In this document: positions 7,439 to 14,329 of the stretch, piece by piece
Layout: each line of letters opens with the position of its first letter
How positions within the stretch are numbered: position 1 is the first letter of the stretch
Source of the DNA: T1Sed10-7 sp040904745
GTDB lineage: Bacteria; Actinomycetota; Nitriliruptoria; Nitriliruptorales; Nitriliruptoraceae
Direction of reading: 5' to 3'
Length of the DNA stretch: 27,915 nt
Assembly (NCBI GenBank): GCA_040904745.1
Contig: JBBDSW010000128.1
Span: 1 to 27,915, forward strand
Notes under the pieces: generated by a model
Told to the model about the DNA's origin: nothing
Database searches by the model: none
Seen by the model: only the letters and a program-made list of their open reading frames with translations
Position numbers and translations under genes: made by a program

Positions 7439-7475
7439 CCTACACCGGGCCGTCTCGCGATCGGCCCGGTGTAGG
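7439..7475. terminator. Perfect 14-bp inverted repeat between the gap-truncated gene and the hydrolase-SARP gene
   Basis: CCTACACCGGGCCG (7439-7452) pairs perfectly with CGGCCCGGTGTAGG (7462-7475) around a 9-base loop. On the minus strand it begins 50 bases after the stop of the gene ending at 7526 and lies 32 bases before the GTG of the hydrolase-SARP gene. There is no T-run after it, so it may be a factor-dependent terminator, an attenuator, or a dyad operator for the regulator. I favour terminator or attenuator. Confidence 0.5.
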
Positions 7476-7525
7476 AGATCGTCGTACGAGATCGTCACCT
7501 GGGGGTGGACGGTGTCGATGCGGGG

Positions 7526-7825
7526 TCAGGTGGCCCGGCAGCTGAGGTTCGGGTTGTAGGAGGCGGACATGCCGGCCGGGTTGGCCTGCCACAACCACAC
7601 GTGCAGCGCGGTGTCGGGACCGAACGGTGGACTGAAGTCGGCGAGCGGCTGCCCCAACACCTCTCCGCCGGTCGGGCTCAGGTACTCGACGCCGACCAGT
7701 CGGAGGTGGCCGTCGCCTCCGGGGGCGTAGAGCAGGACCTGTGGCAGCGCGGGGTCGAGCTGGCCGACCCGTCCGAAGTGCACGTAGTGGTAGCCCATCG
7801 CCCCATCGGGTCCCGCCACGCAGTG
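7526..7825 (-). CDS. Conserved secreted-type protein, N-terminus lost in a sequence gap
   Basis: The frame runs out of the 100-N gap and stops at 7526, leaving 99 residues. The remaining part holds AMGYHYVHFG, LPQVLLYAPGGDGHLRLVGV, then EYLSP, and the ending ALHVWLWQANPAGM, NPNLSC. I recognise this order (GYHYV, LLYAP, VEYL, LHVWLW.NPAGM, NPxxSC) from conserved actinobacterial and other bacterial proteins of unknown function that normally start with a signal peptide. The start and signal region must lie in the gap. A SARP-like repeat box (7928-7945) sits just upstream on the other side of the gap and probably drives this gene. Confidence 0.7.
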   Translation of the reverse strand, partial: HCVAGPDGAMGYHYVHFGRVGQLDPALPQVLLYAPGGDGHLRLVGVEYLSPTGGEVLGQPLADFSPPFGPDTALHVWLWQANPAGMSASYNPNLSCRAT

Positions 7826-7925
7826 NNNNNNNNNNNNNNNNNNNNNNNNNNNNNNNNNNNNNNNNNNNNNNNNNNNNNNNNNNNNNNNNNNNNNNNNNNN
7901 NNNNNNNNNNNNNNNNNNNNNNNNN
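7826..7925. other. Assembly gap of 100 N
   Basis: Exactly 100 unknown bases, a conventional placeholder, so the true length is unknown. It hides the promoter -10, start codon and N-terminal part of the gene ending at 7526. Confidence 0.98.
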
Positions 7926-7945
7926 CACCCTTCCGAGAACCTTCC
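7926..7945 (-). promoter_or_regulatory. Second SARP-type direct-repeat box, adjacent to the gap
   Basis: On the minus strand GGAAGGT (7945-7939), spacer TCTC, GGAAGGG (7934-7928) repeats with an 11-bp period. Together with the four upstream bases CACC it matches the cupin box at 20 of 22 positions. The expected -10 element and start fall in the gap. It lies after the stop of the DUF47 gene and before the gap-truncated gene. Confidence 0.55.
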
Positions 7946-7990
7946 GGTGTCCGGATGGCCGAGGGCTGCCGTCCGGCTCGTTGTCCCAGG

Positions 7991-8632
7991 TCAGTGACTG
8001 CGCTTCATGGCCCCATCAGCGAGAGCGTCAGCGGCTTCCCCGAGCCGGAGTCCGATGACGTCGAGGCGGCGCAACAGTTCGCGGCTCTTGAGCAGCTCTC
8101 GGTCGAGCGCGTGCTGATCGAGGAGATCGGCGAGAGCCCGCTGGTACTCCTGCCGTACCTGACTGCCGCCCTTCTTCGCTGCGAGCGCTCCTCGCGTCAG
8201 CTCGGCCGGGGTCTCGACGATGTGCTGGACCGCGGCACGCAGCGTCTCCAGCCCGCAGCCGATGGCCTCCAGCGCCGGTACGAACGGTCGTCCCGGAGGC
8301 GCATGGAAGAGGTCGTACTCCCGGATGAGATCCCGGAGGTTGTCCAGCACGTCGTCGATCGAGCGTGAGAGGCGGAACAGGTCCTCACGGTCGAACGGTG
8401 TCACGAGCGCCCGCCCCAACGCGTCGACCAGGTCGGCGCGATGGGCGTCGCCTTCATGCTCGATGATGCTGATCCGTCGGCGAGCATCATCCGAGGTGAT
8501 CCGGCCCGACACGGCATCGGTGGCCAGACGCACGCCAGCGAGTGCGGCATCGATCTGGGCAACCAGGCAGATGACGAGCGTTCCTTCGTTGGAACCCAGG
8601 AGTTCGCGCGTGAGTCGACCGATCCGCTTCAC
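7991..8632 (-). CDS. DUF47 (PhoU-like) accessory protein of the PiT phosphate permease
   Basis: A 213-residue, mostly helical protein with the DUF47/PhoU-like pattern: an RISIIEHEGDAHRADL segment (acidic EHEGD, residues about 63-67), VTPFDREDLFRLSRSIDDVLDN and later LRRLDVIGLRLGEAADALAD. Paired acidic residues in EHEGD and the SRSIDDVLDN stretch suit the metal-binding helical bundle of the family. The start GTG 8632 overlaps the stop of the PiT gene by four bases (GTGA). A much longer frame extends upstream but lies antisense to nothing and out of frame over the permease, so I reject it. The protein probably regulates or assists phosphate uptake by the permease at the membrane face. Confidence 0.9.
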   Translation of the reverse strand: MKRIGRLTRELLGSNEGTLVICLVAQIDAALAGVRLATDAVSGRITSDDARRRISIIEHEGDAHRADLVDALGRALVTPFDREDLFRLSRSIDDVLDNLRDLIREYDLFHAPPGRPFVPALEAIGCGLETLRAAVQHIVETPAELTRGALAAKKGGSQVRQEYQRALADLLDQHALDRELLKSRELLRRLDVIGLRLGEAADALADGAMKRSH

Positions 8633-9600
8633 AGTGCCGCCTCCACCATCGCCGCGGTCCCGGCAGCCACCAACAGCGCCGCCGGAAGCGTCACCAGCCA
8701 TGCCAAGCCGATGTTCGCCACCCAGCGCCACCGGATCCGTCGGGTGCCGTCGCTGATACCACTGCCGACGAGGCCTCCTGCGACCGCCTGGGTCATGCTC
8801 ACGGGGGCGCCGAGGAAGGCGGTCGCGAGCACGGCCGTGCCTGCGGCCGTCTCGGCCGTGACCGCGTTCATCGGTCTCGAAGCGAGCACCCCCGTGCCGA
8901 GCGTCTCTGCCATCCGACGTACACCGACGAGGGTTCCCAGCAGGAAGAGCGACGCGACGAAGGCGAGCATCGCGGTGAGGGCACCCCCGGCTGTTGCGGT
9001 GATGCCGAGCCCGAGCATCGCCACTGCCAGCATCTTCTGTCCATCGTTCGCGCCGTACGCGATGCATTGCAGGGTGAAGGCGAAGCGATGGCCAGCCCCC
9101 ACCACGCTCCCCATCGAGGTGGGAGTGGTCAATCGTTTCGACAATCCCGCGAGCACGAACGCCAAGGCCCCTCCGACCAGCGGTGCCAGGGCGGCGAGGG
9201 CGAGAACCCGTCCGACCATGGCCCAACCCACCAGGTGACCGCCTCCGAGTCCGCTGCCGGTGATGCCTCCGATGATCGCCAACGTCAGGCTGGTCGGGAG
9301 CCCTGCACGCGCCAGCGCGAGAACCACGCCCATCGCAGCGAGGACCGCGATCGCTAGGGCACGCTGTCCGGTCGGACCCTCGAGAACGACGAGCTCGCTC
9401 ACGAGGGTGGTCGCAACCCTGGTGCCCAGCACCAGTGGGACGATCACGACCGCGAGGGTCAACAGGCCGATCGCTTGGCTGAGGCCGACGGTGCGGATCT
9501 TCAGACCGTTGGCGACCAGGGCGCCACCGTCGTTGATCCCGGTGACCACGGCGAACATGGCCGTGAGCAGGAGCAGTCCGACTTCCGCTGGTCCGATCAT
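8629..9600 (-). CDS. PiT-family inorganic phosphate permease
   Basis: A 323-residue membrane protein with about ten hydrophobic segments and the duplicated PiT signatures: GINDGGALVANGL near residue 21, and GANDGQKMLAVAMLGLGI in the second half. Near the C-terminus come GAPVSMTQAVAGGLVG and GISDGTRRIRW. These family features mark low-affinity, ion-coupled phosphate uptake across the inner membrane. The length is at the short end of the family, as in versions that work with a DUF47 partner. No clear ribosome binding site precedes ATG 9600; an internal ATG in MFAVVTGIND is a possible alternative. It is coupled to the DUF47 gene by a four-base overlap and lies 206 bp after the phosphonate-type transporter. 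Confidence 0.9.
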   Translation of the reverse strand: MIGPAEVGLLLLTAMFAVVTGINDGGALVANGLKIRTVGLSQAIGLLTLAVVIVPLVLGTRVATTLVSELVVLEGPTGQRALAIAVLAAMGVVLALARAGLPTSLTLAIIGGITGSGLGGGHLVGWAMVGRVLALAALAPLVGGALAFVLAGLSKRLTTPTSMGSVVGAGHRFAFTLQCIAYGANDGQKMLAVAMLGLGITATAGGALTAMLAFVASLFLLGTLVGVRRMAETLGTGVLASRPMNAVTAETAAGTAVLATAFLGAPVSMTQAVAGGLVGSGISDGTRRIRWRWVANIGLAWLVTLPAALLVAAGTAAMVEAAL

Positions 9601-9806
9601 CGGGCGAACAGCAGTCGGGGATCCCTGCCATCGCTTCGCGATGTGCCCGTGGCCGGTGAGCTAGCTCGGGTTCGCCTGGGGACGGTCGGCGGCACGTTGA
9701 CCTCTCAGGATGGACGGCTCGCACGGCGGCAGGGGAGACGGCTGATGCCGAGGCGGTGGTATCTCCAGCCGCGCATCCGGGTCAGTGACCCCGGCCGATG
9801 ACGCAG

Positions 9807-10697
9807 CTACGGAGTGACCACTTGTGCGAGGGGTTCGAGGGAGTGCTTGGTGGCGCTCTTCCCCGTGATGATCCGCCGGCGGATCCGCGAGGAGGCGATA
9901 TCGATCGCGATGGTGGTCGCGATGACGATGAGGATGGCCGTGCCAGCCGAGCCATAGCGCCGGTAGGAGAGGAAGTTCGCGAGCATCCCACCGATCCCCC
10001 CAGCCCCGACGAGGCCCAGGATCGCAGATGCTCGGACGTTGATCTCGAAGCGGTAGAGCCAGAACGCGATGATCTCCGGCATCGCTTGGGGCAGAACACC
10101 CCAGCGGAGCACCTGGAACCGGCCGCCTCCGACGGCCTCCGACGCCTCGATCGGGCCTCGGTCGATGCCCTCGACGACCTCGGCCGTGAGTTTCCCGAGC
10201 GTTCCGATGGAGCCCAACCCGATCGCCAGCGTGCCGGCCAGCGGCCCGAGCCCGATCATCGAGACGAAGAGGATGGCGAGCACCAGTTCCGGCAACGAAC
10301 GCAGCAGGTTCAGCACCTGACGCGACACGGTCGGGCTGATCCTCCCTCCCACGTTCTTCGCAGCCAGCAGTCCGAGCGGCAGACTGATCAGTGCCCCGAT
10401 GATCGTGCCGATCCAGGCGATCTGGAGCGACTCGACCATCCCGCTGAGCGCGCCGGGGATCGCACTCGCATCCGGCGGCAGGAACATCAGGGCCAGGATG
10501 CGCACGAACGCCTGTGGGCCACGCAGCACCGCGGCGAGGTCGATCCCGGAGGTCCACGCCGCCCAGAGACCGGCCGCGAGCAGCGTCAGGGCCAGTCCGA
10601 GCGGCCCGTACCGGCGTGGCCTCTCCGGCCGCGTCGCACTCGCGGTGGTCGTGCGGACCCGCGGTGGGGTGTGCGTGGGGGTCTGGGGGATCGTCAT
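9807..10697 (-). CDS. phnE: Phosphonate-type ABC transporter permease (PhnE, second copy)
   Basis: A 296-residue inner-membrane permease. The EAA-type loop that contacts the ATPase is GPIEASEAVGGGRFQVLRWGVLP, followed by RFEINVRASAILGLVGAGGIG, a hallmark of PhnE. Hydrophobic segments run from about residue 33 onwards. The first 30 residues are a Thr/Pro/Arg-rich cytoplasmic tail. Its ATG overlaps the stop of the other permease by four bases (ATGA), so the two are coupled and probably form a heterodimer with PhnC. The true cargo may be phosphonate, phosphite or another phosphorus ester; the sequence does not tell. Confidence 0.92.
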   Translation of the reverse strand: MTIPQTPTHTPPRVRTTTASATRPERPRRYGPLGLALTLLAAGLWAAWTSGIDLAAVLRGPQAFVRILALMFLPPDASAIPGALSGMVESLQIAWIGTIIGALISLPLGLLAAKNVGGRISPTVSRQVLNLLRSLPELVLAILFVSMIGLGPLAGTLAIGLGSIGTLGKLTAEVVEGIDRGPIEASEAVGGGRFQVLRWGVLPQAMPEIIAFWLYRFEINVRASAILGLVGAGGIGGMLANFLSYRRYGSAGTAILIVIATTIAIDIASSRIRRRIITGKSATKHSLEPLAQVVTP

Positions 10698-11512
10698 ACG
10701 AGCCTCCGGCGCAGGGCGATCGACACGGATTCCACGAGGAACACGATGACGAAGATGCAGATCACGATGAGGGAAACGACGTCGTAGCGGAACCCGTTCA
10801 GCGCAACGAACAGGACCTGTCCGATACCCCCGGCTCCGACGAAACCGACGACCAACGAGGCGCGAAGGTTCAGTTCGAACGCGTAGAGGGAGTAGGCGAC
10901 GTAGTTCGGCAGGACCGACGGGACCACGGAGGTCCGGATCACCTGGGTGTGGCTGGCACCTGCCGCCTGGGCTGCTTCCAGCGGTCCGGTGTCGATGCCG
11001 TCGATCGTCTCGGAGGTGAGCTTGCCGACGACGCCGATGTTGAACAGGATCAGCGCGACGATTCCTGCCAGCGGCCCGATCGAGAACACCGCGACGAACA
11101 CCATCGCGTACAGCAGGTCCGGGATCGACCGGACGACGTTGAGGACCGCCTTGCCGGCGAGGAAGGACCGGAGGCCGGGAGCAGAGACCCGCGATGTGAG
11201 CAGCGCCATGCCGAAGGCGGCACTACAGCCGATCAGGGCAGCCAGTACGGCGATACGCAGCGTCTCGATGAAGGGGCCGATCAGGCCCCGCCACGCCTGC
11301 CAGCGTGGGTTCAGAAGGTCCTCCAGGATGCGCTGGCCGCGCTCGAACCCTGACAGGAGTTCGGGGGCCGAGAAGCCGACCCCGAACCGACCACTCCCTG
11401 CCCACCACGAGATCAGGACGAAGAGTGCGCCGCCGGCGAGCAGCTTCCAGGAAACCGGCGGCTTCGCCGGCCGTGTCGGGCTGCTCTGGACCGGGGCGTC
11501 GGTGGCACTCAC
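10694..11512 (-). CDS. phnE: Phosphonate-type ABC transporter permease (PhnE, first copy)
   Basis: A 272-residue permease with its EAA-type loop GPLEAAQAAGASHTQVIRTSVVP and the PhnE signature AFELNLRASLVVGFVGAGGIG. The N-terminus is a short polar tail, then a hydrophobic segment from about residue 23. It starts at GTG 11512, overlapping the PhnC stop by four bases (GTGA), and its stop overlaps the next permease. It differs enough from the downstream copy to be an old duplication, not a recent one. In the cell it should pair with the second PhnE across the inner membrane. Confidence 0.92.
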   Translation of the reverse strand: MSATDAPVQSSPTRPAKPPVSWKLLAGGALFVLISWWAGSGRFGVGFSAPELLSGFERGQRILEDLLNPRWQAWRGLIGPFIETLRIAVLAALIGCSAAFGMALLTSRVSAPGLRSFLAGKAVLNVVRSIPDLLYAMVFVAVFSIGPLAGIVALILFNIGVVGKLTSETIDGIDTGPLEAAQAAGASHTQVIRTSVVPSVLPNYVAYSLYAFELNLRASLVVGFVGAGGIGQVLFVALNGFRYDVVSLIVICIFVIVFLVESVSIALRRRLV

Positions 11513-12285
11513 AGCTCGGCCTTGGCCTGGAGGACATCGTCAGCGGTCAGCGACCGGCCGTAGATGTCCTCGAACACCTGCTCATCGGCCTCGGAGCCCG
11601 GTCCATCGAACACGATACGGCCGGCGCGGAGGCCGATGATGCGGTCCCCGTATGCCCGGGCGAGGTCCAGGAAGTGGAGGTTGACCACCGTCGTGATACC
11701 GAGCTCACGGTTGATCTGCTGTAGGTCCCGCATGACCACGTGTGACGTCGGCGGATCGAGTGAGGCCACCGGCTCGTCGGCGAGGATGACCTTGGGTTCC
11801 TGGGCGAGCGCTCGTGCGATGCCGACCCGTTGCTGCTGGCCGCCCGACAGGTTCGAGGCGCGGACGTAGGCCTTGTCGACGATCTCGACCCGCTCGAGCG
11901 CCTGCATCGCCACCTCGACGTCCGCGGCGGGGTACATGCCGAGCAGGGTGCGCCAGCGGGGGACGACATGGAGCCGACCCATGAGCACGTTGTTGAGCAC
12001 GCTGGTGCGCTTGACGAGGTTGAAGCCCTGGAAGATCATCCCGATGTCGGACCGGATCTCCCGTAGCTCGGCCGGCGAGGCGCTCCCGACCTCGCGTCCG
12101 TCGACCTCGATCGTTCCGGCGGACGGACGGACCAGGCCGTTGATCGCGCGCACGAGGCTCGACTTGCCAGCCCCTGACAGCCCGACCACGACCACGAGTT
12201 CTCCCGCATCGATGTCGAGGGAGACGTCGTCGAGCGCACGGACGCCCCCTGCGTAGTCGAGCGTCACGTTGTCGAACCGGATCAT
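11509..12285 (-). CDS. phnC: Phosphonate-type ABC transporter ATP-binding protein (PhnC)
   Basis: A 258-residue ABC ATPase. Walker A is GLSGAGKSS (residues 35-43), the Q-loop lies in GMIFQGFNLVKR, the signature is LSGGQQQRVGIARAL, Walker B is VILADEPVASLDP, and the H-loop His is in VVNLHFLDLA. The RTSVLNNVLMGRL stretch is typical of PhnC. AAGGAG lies 7 bases before the ATG. It is cotranscribed with the two permeases through four-base overlaps. The gene is separated from phnD by 77 bp that contain a strong hairpin. Confidence 0.95.
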   Translation of the reverse strand: MIRFDNVTLDYAGGVRALDDVSLDIDAGELVVVVGLSGAGKSSLVRAINGLVRPSAGTIEVDGREVGSASPAELREIRSDIGMIFQGFNLVKRTSVLNNVLMGRLHVVPRWRTLLGMYPAADVEVAMQALERVEIVDKAYVRASNLSGGQQQRVGIARALAQEPKVILADEPVASLDPPTSHVVMRDLQQINRELGITTVVNLHFLDLARAYGDRIIGLRAGRIVFDGPGSEADEQVFEDIYGRSLTADDVLQAKAEL

Positions 12286-12316
12286 CTTCGGGCTCCTTCC
12301 TGGGCCAGGGATGACG

Positions 12317-12354
12317 CGGGGCGGGCTGATGTGCGACCCGGGCAGCCCGCCCCG
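12317..12354. terminator. 12-bp hairpin between phnD and phnC
   Basis: CGGGGCGGGCTG (12317-12328) pairs perfectly with CAGCCCGCCCCG (12343-12354) around a 14-base loop. On the minus strand it starts 9 bases after the phnD stop and ends 32 bases before the phnC ATG. Such hairpins after a binding-protein gene commonly stabilise its mRNA or partly terminate transcription, giving more binding protein than transporter. No T-run follows. Confidence 0.55.
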
Positions 12355-12362
12355 TGAGAGGG

Positions 12363-13412
12363 TCAGCCGTCGAACTGGTCACCGAGTTCGGCGTCGGCAC
12401 GGCGCATCACGTCGTACGTGGACGATGTCGCCGGTGCCAGACCGTCGATCTCGTACAGGTTGAACAGGACCTCCTGCCCCTCTTCGGTGTCGCTGTACTC
12501 GACGAGCGCCTGCTGGATCAGGAGCTTGAGATCCTCGGGCAGCCCCCCGATCACAGCCATCCCGTCGTTGGGGATCTCATCTGAGAAGGCGAACACGACC
12601 ACCTTCTCGCCCACGTCCGGCAGTTCCTCGAGCATGATCCCGCGAGCGTCGTCGAACGACAGCCCGACCTCCACGTCGCCGTGGTAGACGGCGTTGACCG
12701 AGTTGTCGTGACCACCCGAGAAGATGCTGGCGATGTCGTTCAGTTCGTGGCCCTGCTCGATCATCTGCAGCGCCGGGATGAGATACCCCGAAGCGGAGGA
12801 CGGGTCGACGAACGCGGTCGATCCATCGATCCGAGCGATCGCTTCCTCGCCGACCGGTCCTTCGGAAGCCTCGAGCGTGCCGTTGCACCAGAGGAACCCG
12901 TCCTCGTCGGCCTGGGGGGCATCGTCGCAGTATTTGTCAGGATCGTTGGTCATGTACTGCGTGTGGTAGCTCAGGGTGCCGCGCCGTTCTGACTGCAGGA
13001 TGATCTCCACACCAGCACGGTCGATCGCCCGGACGAGTGCAAGTGGGCCGAACGCACCGATGTGCGCTTGCTCTGACGCCATGGCTTCGACCAGTCCGAC
13101 GTAATCCTGGCTGATGAACGGCTCCACCGGGATGCCGGTGGCATCGCTGAGGACGGCCGCCAACTCGTCAGCGCTGTCGACCAGGACGTCGGCCTCGCGC
13201 GAGGGCACGAAGCCGAAGACGAGTTCCTCGGGCCAGTCCGCTCGGTCGTCCTCCGCGGCTTCTTCTTCCTCGTCGGTGGGTTCAGCTTCCTCAGCGGTGT
13301 CGGCAGCCGGGTCAGCCTCCCCGACCGCGTCGTCGCTGCCGTCGTCTCCGCTGCCACAGGCAGCGAGCATGACCACCGCCGTGATCAGTATGGCGAGCTT
13401 TCGTGTCCTCAT
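12363..13412 (-). CDS. phnD: Phosphonate-type ABC transporter substrate-binding lipoprotein (PhnD)
   Basis: A 349-residue lipoprotein: basic start MRTRK, hydrophobic run and lipobox MLAAC (Cys at 19), then a long acidic linker (about residues 21-58). The binding domain opens with LVFGFVPSREADVLVDSADE and holds VEPFISQDYVGLVEAMASEQ, then AHIGAFGP, the usual PhnD order, and later SIFSGGHDNSVNAVYHGDVE, which contains a family ligand-loop region. An extra piece, KYCDDAPQADEDGFLWCNG, carries two cysteines that could form a disulfide. AGGGAG lies 6 bases before the ATG. It heads the phnDCEE run and follows a phosphatase-like HAD gene. Confidence 0.93.
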   Translation of the reverse strand: MRTRKLAILITAVVMLAACGSGDDGSDDAVGEADPAADTAEEAEPTDEEEEAAEDDRADWPEELVFGFVPSREADVLVDSADELAAVLSDATGIPVEPFISQDYVGLVEAMASEQAHIGAFGPLALVRAIDRAGVEIILQSERRGTLSYHTQYMTNDPDKYCDDAPQADEDGFLWCNGTLEASEGPVGEEAIARIDGSTAFVDPSSASGYLIPALQMIEQGHELNDIASIFSGGHDNSVNAVYHGDVEVGLSFDDARGIMLEELPDVGEKVVVFAFSDEIPNDGMAVIGGLPEDLKLLIQQALVEYSDTEEGQEVLFNLYEIDGLAPATSSTYDVMRRADAELGDQFDG

Positions 13413-13529
13413 CGGTATCTCCCTGGGTGCTTGCTCGGTGGTCGCCCTGATCGATCGCAGGCGCTGGTCGTTGGGTCGCCGGGCGGACTGGCCGGTGCCA
13501 TGCGCACGCGCCCGGTACGCACGGTGTTG

Positions 13530-14114
13530 CTATCGGAGGTCGGGTTGAGACAGTGCCTCGTCTTCCGTCATCACGAGCGACTGGAACTCGTTCCAATCGT
13601 GGACGTCCACGGTGCCGGGAACCAGGCGGTTCCAAGGCCTGACGAAGCGACAGACCGTTGCGGTCGGCGCCCGCTGCGCGGCCAGTGACAGGAGTTGTTC
13701 GGGCGCGTCGTCGAGGTAGACATCGCACGCGATCTCGTGCTTGTCGTCGATGAAGTGGATCTCTCGTGTGGGCAGGTGGTGGTCACCGATCCATCCGAGG
13801 GTGTCGTGCACTGCCCAGTCGGGCTTGGCGGTGAGCACCACGATCTCGTGGCCAGCGCCGCTCAGCGAGGACAGGACATCGATCGCACCGGGATAGGGCT
13901 CGAGGTGACGGAAGACGCTGGCTCCCCCGTGGTCGCGCGCCCAGTCCCAGAAGGCGACCATGTCGGCGAAATGGGTGAGCTCGAGCGGACTGTCCCACGA
14001 GGTCACCATCTCGGTGGCCAACCCAGCGCCGAAACTGTCGTTGTACGCCGTGATCCAACCGAGGTTGAAGTCGGCAACGACGCCATCCAGGTCGATCCCG
14101 AGTCGAAGGCCCAT
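13530..14114 (-). CDS. HAD-family 5'-nucleotidase-like phosphatase (NT5C type)
   Basis: A 194-residue HAD protein with motif I LGIDLDGVVADF (Asp8 and Asp10, from ATG 14114), motif II in VVLTAKPDW and motif IV as DVYLDDAPEQL. The compact form and the DxDGVxADF start match the 5'(3')-nucleotidase (NT5C) group, which removes phosphate from nucleotides or similar esters in the cytoplasm. I chose ATG 14114, with AGGGG about 10 bases upstream, over 14156, which lacks a site and adds residues before the conserved strand. It lies 117 bp upstream of phnD and 216 bp downstream of the PucR gene, so it may process the imported phosphorus compound; that is inference. Confidence 0.8.
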   Translation of the reverse strand: MGLRLGIDLDGVVADFNLGWITAYNDSFGAGLATEMVTSWDSPLELTHFADMVAFWDWARDHGGASVFRHLEPYPGAIDVLSSLSGAGHEIVVLTAKPDWAVHDTLGWIGDHHLPTREIHFIDDKHEIACDVYLDDAPEQLLSLAAQRAPTATVCRFVRPWNRLVPGTVDVHDWNEFQSLVMTEDEALSQPDLR

Positions 14115-14226
14115 GACGGTGACTACCCCTGGCGTTGCGGGATGGCAGGTCGCCACCCCTGTGGGTTCGGTATCCCGCCGGCGCTTCTCTTCTCTCCCAA
14201 GAGGCCGAGCCGGTACCGAGCCTGAC

Positions 14227-14253
14227 GATACGGGGCCCCGGGTTCGCCGTATC
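14227..14253. repeat. Short inverted repeat upstream of the HAD phosphatase gene
   Basis: GATACGG (14227-14233) and CCGTATC (14247-14253) form a 7-bp dyad around 13 bases. It sits between the PucR gene and the HAD phosphatase, about 113 bp before the latter's start. It could be an operator for the neighbouring PucR regulator, but a 7-bp dyad also arises by chance. Confidence 0.3.
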
Positions 14254-14329
14254 CATCAGAAGCTTGGTAAGCCGCCGGCTAGGATCCGCAATGATTGAGA
14301 TGGACGGTGTGGCTGGAACCGCAACTCGG

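Noticed and set aside
9658..9667. Palindrome GAGCTAGCTC upstream of the PiT gene
   Set aside because: Ten bases only, no second copy and no promoter next to it; too weak to call an operator.
8633..9724. Upstream extension of the DUF47 frame
   Set aside because: It runs out of frame across the PiT permease with Arg-rich noise; the coupled GTG at 8632 is the real start.
14115..14329. Possible tRNA or riboswitch in the spacer before the HAD gene
   Set aside because: A GGTTCG string is present but no acceptor stem or anticodon arm can be folded around it.
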